This document shows, piece after piece, positions 57,001 to 64,000 of a stretch of 64,000 nt of DNA. Every line of letters begins with the position of its first letter. Position 1 is the stretch's first letter. This DNA comes from Siderastrea siderea (Eukaryota; Cnidaria; Anthozoa; Scleractinia; Rhizangiidae). The translations under genes and the position numbers were made by a program. The notes under the pieces are model-generated. The model saw only the letters and a list, made by a program, of their open reading frames with translations. It was not told the origin of the DNA and did not search any database. The stretch lies in assembly GCA_964030785.1 (NCBI GenBank), contig OZ034969.1, positions 31,373,601 to 31,437,600 of the forward strand, written 5' to 3'.

Positions 57001-60000
57001 GAGAAGCAAAAAAATTCTTTTCCTGCCGGCGCAACCAAGACAAGATTCTGGGAAACAATGTTTACGCAACAACATTTTCTTCTCTGTGGCCGACGGGGAC
57101 CTTAAGAAATTTCTTCAAAGTGACTGTCCAGCAACTTGTTAGATGGTTTCCGAGGAGATGTCTAAAGAAAATTTGCCTTCCCGAAATCATCATGATCTCG
57201 AAGTGTGGCCCTTCAAATAAAAGCTACTTAGAATAGTTTTAATTGTTGTACTTTACAGTGGTACCGTTTCTTTGTCAATATTATACAAACGGAATTTTTC
57301 GTCAGTGTAACATTTTCATACTGTAGCATAAACTGCTTACCATCAAAGACTTGTCCAGCATGATTGACAACAGCTGTTCGCCCAGATTCGCCCATGGGGC
57401 AACCACCAAGAGGGTGAGCTGAGATGACGCTTTTACCGAGAGCACTGGTCCACATGGGGTTCTTTACAAACGTTCCTTTCAGCCCTTTGGTGACCTTTTC
57501 CAGTGCATGATTGACAGTTTCAAAGTTCTTTTCATAGCCCACTCTGTCCCAGGTGATGTCAATGCTGTCGATGTTCTTGTTGTACGAGATGATACCACTT
57601 GCATCATCGTGGCTCATACAAAGGCAGGATAGGGTGTTGTCAATCCCTTTGCCTCTTAATTCCTAACAACAAAAGATATAGACCAAATGCATTAGATTTA
57701 TGTTGTTCACTATTTTAATATTTTAATAGTAATTGTAAAATTCAAAAATTTTACAATTTGCTTGTAATCTACGTTTATCCTCTCAACACGATATTCAATG
57801 TTCAGATTACTGAGATAACATTCTTTTAAGTGTGGATGCAATCCGTAAGTTTCTAGCAAAGTTTTTTATTCGTTTTGAATAATCATTTTATAGTTTATAT
57901 TACCTATTAAGCGCTTTAAAGCTGAGCCCTGGTATAAAGCGCTCTAGAAATAATAAGTTAGTAGTAATTAGTAAGTGCGGCCATTCAAATTAAAGCTATT
58001 GTAAAATGTTTTCTGTCAAGCTGTTCATTATGCTGCACGAGGTGGTTCTAACTTTTGAGTATCAATAGTATCGTTCATTTACCTAGAAAATTTGACATAG
58101 ACCCATGCACTCTTAGCCTTGACTTTCTTTTACCTGCCAAGCCCTTTCCAGCATTTCTTCTGAGGAGTACTTATCGATTCCAATCAGTCTTGCAGCAACC
58201 ATCAAACCAACTGAGTAGATTCCAGAAAGGACGGATGGTGGGGTCCCGTCCTGGATGACGAAACCCTTTTTAACGTTTCCATCTGCTGTTTTCCGGAAAT
58301 CCATTACAGAGGTTATACAGGGACCTGGTGGTTTTGCTTTCTTGTTTTCTGTCATGTGTTTGGTCGTAAGCCCCACCGAGTTTGCTTTTTTGGCTCCATT
58401 GTAGCTAAAACCCAGTACATCTCCATTTGTGGAGAAACGCTTTCCTGTCTGTTGAGAAACATTGAGGCCACGCTCTCGAGAGCGCAGTAACAGTTTAGTA
58501 GAACCAAGTGCCCCTGCGCCAATAATGACATGCGCAGCTCGAATGGTTTCTTCGTCAACTTTGAAACTTCCTTTGACAAGTCGCTTGTATTTAACCATCC
58601 AGTCGCTTGAATCAGGCGCCTTAGTCACAGACATGACCTCCACCTTTGAAAAAGTTACAGTCGGCTTAAATCACACATGACGAACAGCTAGGCGATGCCA
58701 AAACTTGAAGATCAGAAACAAGAATAGGTGTGTGTGGCGGGGGGGTGGAGAATAGATGTGGGGGGGGGGAAGGGGGAAGGGAAAAAAGCTGGAGTAACTG
58801 AACGAAATTTTTCACAACAAATAACAGTTTTTGTAATAGCCCTTATCATTGAGGTTCCGTGGCTATATATGTGACAACTGGATGACATGCATGTGTCTTA
58901 TAAGCTGTATGGTCACACCACAGATTTGTCATACATGACCTTCTGATGTGGGATACCGAAACCGAAGACGAAATCCTCAACTGCAAAAATGACATGTCAG
59001 AGGCACTTCTTTCCACCTTTTCCGTATGTCTCCAGGGATATACATCTTAAATTAGGGAGACTCCCCCACATAATTTGCATGCGTGTTTTGTTCCCACTAA
59101 TGATAACTTCATTTGTTAAACAGGTTGTGAGGTGTGTGTGTATTGGAGGTGCCGTTTGACTCCAATTTATTCCATTACTGGAATGATTCGACACTAGAGT
59201 TATTTCTTTAAGGAAAGAGACTGGAGTTACCTTCGGTCTGTGAAGAGTACGATAGTGCTTACATTTTCCCTCTCCTTCACTTCTGCCAATTTAGCATTAT
59301 TTAAAAGGAGAGGACTCTGATTTGACCAAAATTTCCATTTGGATTAAATCTGACCTGCCTACGCAAGCAAGCAAGCTTTTTCCTGCACACTCCTCAACAA
59401 CCTTGCGTTTTTTTGGAAATCTGGTTAGTTCTCCGGTTCTCAAACTGATCTCCTATAGCTGTGAGTTGGAGTTATATGCATCGAGGACACATATTGGTGT
59501 ACACGTACATAAGAAAATGCTGTAGTTTCTGTCTTAGGAAGAAATATACCTACCTCTGTAAATATCTCTGCCCCATGGGCCTTGGCATCGGGCAAATAGT
59601 TCAAGTTGAGCGTGTTCTTAGCACCAACATTACAGCCACCACAGCAGTTTCCACAGCCGGTGCACTTTGGTTGAGGCACTCCAACGTGGTTGGATGGTGT
59701 GTCTTGAAATGTCACGTAAAGAGGAGTTCTGTAAGACATCTTATCAATATCCTCAATGTCACACGCGTGGAACCCATCTCTCATGCGACGGATTTTATCC
59801 AATTCAGGATAGTGATCTGGATAAGGAGTGGGCTTCAGCATATCTACCACATGCTTTCGGTCGATTTTCTGTAAATTATCAAAGTCTTCCTTGAGTTCTT
59901 TGGGCCATAACTGGTCATCAAACACCCCGGGCTCAGCATCAAGACCAACATTGGCATTTATGAGAGAGCCTCCTCCAAGGCCGCACCCCTGGGCAACACT

Positions 60001-63000
60001 CAAGTCATCTGTCACGTAAAACTCATACAGATTGGTAGGGTTACCTGAAAGACAAGGAGCAGTTAGTTAACAACTGCTGTATAGTTTTTGAAAGTAACTC
60101 GTTTGAATGGTTTCTATGGGCTGGGAGTACGAAACATAATGTGGTCTTAACATCTAGAATTCATATTGGACTGCGAACAAGGCCCAGAACATCCAGTACT
60201 AAAATGAAAATGGTCACCATTTTATGGATGTGGTCCATAGACCACCCTGCGGGCTTTTCTTAATTTTGAAGTTGAATTTTATTAGAGGTCTAAGTGAGGA
60301 TTGAGATGAAAAGGATGATCAGTAGGCCCATTTATTCAAACGTGTTTCAGTCATGTCTTATCTTGAATTTTTGCTGACAAACAAACAGCTGTTGGAAGAG
60401 GTTGAGCAAAATATTAATATAGCAGTCTCTAAGTTGTTCTTATACGATAACGTGTAAATGAAATAATTTCATGCGAGCTGCAGGCAAAAGAGAAAAGGGG
60501 CATCTCATTTTACTGAAACTGCTGGTTCTCTCGCATTTTGTTTTGTTGGAAGTCCCACCTTCCTGTTGAGCTGACTAGCTGTCTTTTGTTTTTCTTTCGC
60601 AATTACTTCACCAAATCGCTAAAATAAGTAGTTAGCTAAACTAAGATTTCAAGTCGATAAATTCAAGTTTCGCTTAAAGTGGCGGGTCTTCAGTTTGTAA
60701 CTGCAATTTTGTAAATATCATTTTGAAAAACAGCCAATCAGAAAGTGATCAACAGGCAATGTTGCTAGACATTAATGTTGCAGAACGTTTTAAAAGGAGA
60801 TTCGAATGAATTTCCAAGGGGAGGAGAGGGCAAAATTGTAGAACAACCACGTTTTAAGGAAGAATTACAATCCTTGGAGTGAAATCCATGGGGGGTGGGT
60901 GGCGAGTCCAAACAAAAAACCTCGTGCAACCTTGTTCCCAGGACTTTCTCTTTCTCTTTTTAAGGTGTATCTAGAGGAGTGGTCATATAGCAGGGATAGA
61001 AATCATGTTTTCTATACAAGAACAAAAATACAACATGGACACATACAAGAAAATGTAGCAGGGAAATGTCCCATGGACGCTGTACAGGCAAAGCGTGCAC
61101 TCTTTTGCGCTATTATATTGTTTAACTCGCGCAAATGACACATGCAACGAACTTAATTCATCCAGTTGAATGTGAATAACGGTGTCGCTGATAAAACAGA
61201 ACTGCAAAATGCTTGATTGCATGGTTTTTGTAACACTGCCGGATGTTGCAAGTTAAGCGCACCATTGAATTTTGCGTCCACTACGCAACCGAACACACGA
61301 ACAACACTTTGAGGCATGGGCGCGTCCGTCAGCCAGTTCTCTGCTCCGTGCCGGCAAAATATTTATTTATGTCAATTCTGATCAACACAAATTACATTTT
61401 TCTTGCATCAAGACACTAAAAACATTCCAACCGGTATTACCTATGGTATCTTTTCCACCTTGATGAATTTGAACTTCCTTGGAGGCATCATAGAACTTCT
61501 CGGGAAACTCGCCGGGTAACCACTCCTTTCCTCGTTCCAGGACACACACGGACTGACCAGCTCTGGCACAACGGCTGGCAGCAATGGATCCGCCATACCC
61601 TGAACCAACAATCACCACGTCATAGGACGGTTTTATGGATGCATGGTCCAGCGACAATCTCGGAAATTCGGGTTTAAAAGCCTCTGGTGCTTTCCTCCCG
61701 AAGATCTGAAAGGAAATGTTATCCAAGAATAAACTACATATGACCGTTTTCCTAGCCGTTGCCGGTCTTTTTCTCTTTGTGAGAGATTTAACATTTCGCG
61801 TGCAATATCAACTGAAACAAAGGCGACAAAAAGGCTTTAAGCCGAGTTGGCTAAACCACGTGGTATTCAGTTTCATTAATTCGAGCAGTTGTTACGAAGT
61901 ACCATATTATTTTCAAAATAATAAAATCCTTGATGGCTGCATATTAATAAAAACTCCCCAAATTAACTCAGCAGTTATTGCAAGAAATAAAATAAACATC
62001 AGTATTTCATAATGACAAATTTATCCGTAACACTCTTAGTTTCTATTTATAAACTTACTATCAGGTTATCGAAGAAGGAATAGGCATTTTAAAAAAGTGT
62101 GTAGTTCGGGAAGAAGGGACTTTGCTGAACTGCCGTCCGAAATGTTATTGACTAGCAGTGGATAATGCGATGACTAAGGTTTTTGAAAGCGTTCTTTATA
62201 CTCGAATGCAGCTGGTAGGCATTCCTTAACAGTGGATTCGGAATGTTCAAAGGGGAGCACAATATCGAAGATAACTGACTGATGTAGAGAAATAACAAAA
62301 GGTACTTAATAATCTTTTTAATGCACTGGAAAAGCAAATTATTTCCAGTTGACCTGATTCAAAAGAGGCAAGAATTAGCTTAAAAATTCCTATGGCTAAG
62401 AACACGAAAGCAGGTGAACTGATCCTTTAAAAGTAGTTAAAAATTAATGTATTCAGTGTTGTCAATCATTGAGGAGAGTAGTGAACAGGGACTGCTCCAC
62501 TGAGTATAAAGTTAAATTGCATTACTCCAGAGCTCCTTAAATATTAGGTTCAAATGGCTGGAAAGTCGAGAAAGTTTTGCTTCGGCCTGCGAGACCCAAA
62601 ATAATAAAAAATATGATAAATGAAATATAGTACTTCCAATATAGTGCCAAATTTTGCCCTGTTTCTAGTGTATGCCGTTGACATATCGCTGAAAGTTTTC
62701 AATCAATAAGTGGGATAAGCTGCGTTTTGGTTTGCCCGTAGATAGATCATTATTTTTTCCCTCTGGCTGGAGAAGCTGATTACAGCTCCGTGAGTAATGC
62801 TACATGCTCTGCCGTGAAATGTCTGACGCATGTATAATTAAAAAATACGTACTTCGAAGTCCTTAGCTAATTTAGTCCCTAACAAGTCTGCCACAGTTCT
62901 ACCTATAGCTAGCCATAATTCTTTCATAGCCTAGCATATATATATATATTTTGTTGCATTTTCGTTTTCTCATAGTATTTGTACTGTGGTTGAAAAGCCG

Positions 63001-63162
63001 CCCTTTTGAGGGAACCTCAATAAACACATCTACGTAAGTATTTGTCAAATAATTAAGTCGAAATAATACCAGAAAAAAATACATGTCACTAGAAGACAAG
63101 CCATAATCAAAAATACTTACACCAGCTATGTAATCTCGAGCAGAACGTAGTTCCTCCGCCAT
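43652..63162 (-). CDS. Three-enzyme fusion: GMC oxidoreductase / alpha-beta hydrolase / metallophosphoesterase
   Basis: Nineteen exons were joined by reading splice sites: 63121-63162, 61441-61705, 59554-60044, 58134-58643, 57341-57662, 56205-56375, 55199-55429, 54203-54672, 52868-53004, 52105-52240, 50850-51166, 49760-50016, 49195-49458, 48691-48955, 47857-48037, 46600-47052, 46020-46256, 45137-45328, 43652-43744. Every intron is GT-AG, phases agree at each junction, and the sum is 5034 nt, giving 1677 residues plus stop. No signal peptide (MAEELRSARDYIAG) or clear membrane segment is present, so a cytosolic protein is likely. In order it has an FAD-dependent GMC oxidoreductase (about 40-600), a beta-rich linker (about 600-830), an alpha/beta hydrolase (about 835-1200), an acidic linker (about 1205-1290) and a metallophosphoesterase (about 1318-1640). 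Each part keeps its catalytic motifs. I infer sequential action on a sterol or lipid-like substrate; the true substrate is unknown. The last short exon rests on splice signals alone. Confidence 0.85.
46229..46506. repeat. 139-bp tandem duplication across an exon-intron boundary
   Basis: The block 46229-46367 is repeated almost exactly at 46368-46506. It contains the first 9 codons of exon 17, its acceptor and about 100 bases of intron 16. The gene therefore has two equivalent acceptor sites 139 bases apart, the upstream one leading into a fragment without a matching donor. Confidence 0.85.
48691..48955 (-). other. Acidic linker exon 14
   Basis: Residues of about 1205-1292 are rich in Asp, Glu and Pro (MMFPDVDDAPRDMTDFPDD, DLDEDDSASYEDLV) and then Lys/Pro (PSKPNKKVPVKKEP). 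This is a flexible tether joining hydrolase and phosphoesterase. It has no domain signature. Confidence 0.6.
49195..53004 (-). other. Alpha/beta hydrolase domain, exons 9-13
   Basis: The oxyanion-hole motif HGAG is at residues 854-857 (VVMFHGAGVSSGIFS). YDVWLVDWRTSC is strand 4 with the following turn. The nucleophile elbow reads IMAHCAGSLV (930-939), giving Cys934 where serine hydrolases have Ser and His/Ala where Gly is usual. The acid region is CFIVGEKN-SCYLPDST, and the catalytic His is probably His1154 (IPEYGHLDCIYGRDA). Cys at the nucleophile is known from dienelactone hydrolases (G-x-C-x-G), so the domain may act as a thiol esterase or lactonase. The substrate is unknown. Confidence 0.8.
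53645..54020. repeat. 86-bp minisatellite in intron 8
   Basis: The landmark ACAAGGTGGTTCTAACTTTT recurs at 53651, 53737, 53823, 53909 and (degraded) 53995, a constant period of 86. The three middle units are near identical. Single diverged relatives occur at about 44760-44930 and 58030, and partial ones near 53600, 54030 and 57200, so the unit derives from a dispersed repeat of this genome that was amplified here. Confidence 0.85.
54203..55429 (-). other. Beta-rich linker domain between oxidoreductase and hydrolase, exons 7-8
   Basis: Residues of about 601-834 alternate in a strand-like pattern (GIRFTEKMVGTYES, FTLTIESDDVERML, KIVGTVTCLAL; then KEMVYKMTLTGDGGKRFSFE, TLFVKVYQ, GTLYITAPNFAKQLATMEI) and end with a Trp/Phe-rich helix (LQWMARFGAFFARTIWDVYG). 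I recall a similar segment in bacterial proteins that fuse GMC oxidoreductases to a hydrolase, but cannot name a domain. No catalytic motif is visible. Confidence 0.6.
56205..63162 (-). other. GMC (cholesterol-oxidase-like) domain, exons 1-6
   Basis: The FAD-binding Rossmann motif GSGYGG is at residues 48-53, followed by Glu71 (VCVLERG), which would bind the adenosine ribose. GCGLGGGSLINANV (about 122-135) is the second GMC signature. A cysteine cluster CTGCGNCCGGC (230-240) follows. VIIGAGALGSTKLLLRSR lies in exon 4. The active-site pair is His519 (ISAHPLGGCPMG) and Asn568 (VGVNPTLTI), positioned as in bacterial cholesterol oxidases (HPLGG; GVNP). GLYVVDGAILPTAVG precedes it. The expected reaction is FAD-dependent oxidation of an alcohol (for sterols, 3-beta-hydroxyl to ketone) with hydrogen peroxide as co-product. 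This is a family expectation, not shown here. Confidence 0.85.
62150..62790. repeat. Direct repeat in intron 1, partner at about 63260-63900
   Basis: Matching landmarks include TAGCAGTGGATAATG (62152 / 63268), ATTTCCAGTTGACCTGATTC (62340 / 63440, one mismatch), AGCAGGTGAACTGATCCTTT (62410 / 63510) and GGATAAGCTGC (62713 / 63818). The two blocks lie on each side of exon 1, about 1.1 kb apart, so sequence upstream of the gene was duplicated into its first intron or the reverse. Confidence 0.7.
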
Positions 63163-64000
63163 ATTCCGGCTTATTTACTGCTTTTGTCCTTGTTTGAGGT
63201 ATCGAACGACGACCAGGCAGTTTGCCATTCGGTAAGAAAGACACTTGCCCTGCAAATCTTATTTAGTAGCAGTGGATAATGTTGAAGTGTTTAAATGTTT
63301 ATTTCACACGTAGTTTGCATGCATGCCTTAACATGTCATGGAATACGGAATGTTAAGGAGTCCATTACCGCAGAATACGATACAATTCATTGTTAGAGAA
63401 ACAAAGGAACTTCAAAATGACCCACGGGAAAAAACCAATTATTTCCAGTTGACTGGATTCAAAAGAGGCCGAGTTTAGCTTACAACTTTCTGTGACTAAG
63501 ACCACGAAAACAGGTGAACTGATCCTTTGAGTTACTAGAAAAATAACTTCCAAGTTTAAAACGATGACACCCTGAAGGTATTGCAAAAAAGAAATGAGTT
63601 GCTATATCTTCGTTTAACGGCAATGTACCCAATAACTAGATATTTTAAGGGGAAAGCGAATTGAAAGTTACAAAGTGTTTGGTTTAGACTTGAATTAAGA
63701 CAGTTTCCACTAAGATCTACGGCACAATAACTTCCATTCGTGTCAAATTTTCCCTTTACAGTGATTGTTGCTAACATATCTGGTTCAAAGCTTACATACT
63801 TCAGGCTGTACTTTGCATGGATAAGCTGCATTTCGGTCTGCGCAGATAGATTTTACATTATTTTATCTCTGGTTTGTGAGGCTGGTTAACCTGCTTTGCT
63901 GTTGAGGGTATAGCCAGTATGTCATTTGGCATCGGGGAGAAGGGACAGGGTCAGTTTTGCCCAGTCATCCCAAATGTGTATTTAGGAGCAGTGCATATTA
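63163..64000. other. Upstream side of the large minus-strand gene
   Basis: This should include the promoter. No TATA or obvious initiator is identifiable. From 63260 it consists of the direct repeat shared with intron 1. No gene is seen. Confidence 0.4.

Overview
This window looks like animal nuclear DNA, most probably from a stony coral or a close cnidarian relative. It is AT-rich and its genes are either intron-rich (GT-AG introns) or intronless. The gaps are packed with tRNA-derived SINEs, Penelope-like elements, a non-LTR retrotransposon and many short inverted-repeat elements. The cnidarian assignment is an inference from repeat style and gene content, not proof.

Left part (about 6.3-29.6 kb): a cluster of intronless paralogues, all read on the minus strand. 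Five are intact (6340-7047, 9162-10109, 18925-19602, 20582-21400, 23381-24328) plus a sixth at 28654-29601. There is one frameshifted copy (16380-17220) and one plus-strand N-terminal stub (20062-20160). The fold is that of a Rab small GTPase of the Rab32/38/29 branch: an IGVDF-like switch, LW-x-IA-x-QER, MTRVYF, SPIPCVL and the DQFCKDHGF stretch. The nucleotide-binding motifs are broken in every copy and there is no C-terminal prenylation cysteine. I read this as a tandemly expanded family of Rab32-derived pseudo-GTPases. Two subtypes exist: short (225-272 residues) and long (315 residues, with a repeat-containing N-terminal extension). Flanks are duplicated with the genes, and paralogous empty sites date several transposon insertions.

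Middle part (about 29.6-43.6 kb): mostly decayed repeats. These include a 1.4-kb insertion with inverted SINE ends and a 12-bp target duplication, a 1.7-kb inverted-repeat element, a Penelope-like element bounded by inverted repeats, a lone TRIM-type RING coding segment and several MITEs.

Right part (43.65-63.16 kb): one large minus-strand gene, modelled here in 19 exons. All 18 introns are GT-AG and the reading frame closes exactly (5034 nt, 1677 residues). It encodes a three-enzyme fusion: a cholesterol-oxidase-like GMC flavin oxidoreductase, an alpha/beta hydrolase with Cys at the nucleophile position, and a calcineurin-type metallophosphoesterase resembling LpxH-type UDP-diacylglucosamine hydrolases. 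The oxidoreductase-hydrolase pairing is bacterial in style, so an ancient transfer followed by intron gain is possible.

The two main loci are not visibly linked in function. A shared role in sterol/lipid handling at a lysosome-related or symbiont-containing compartment is speculative and is labelled as such.
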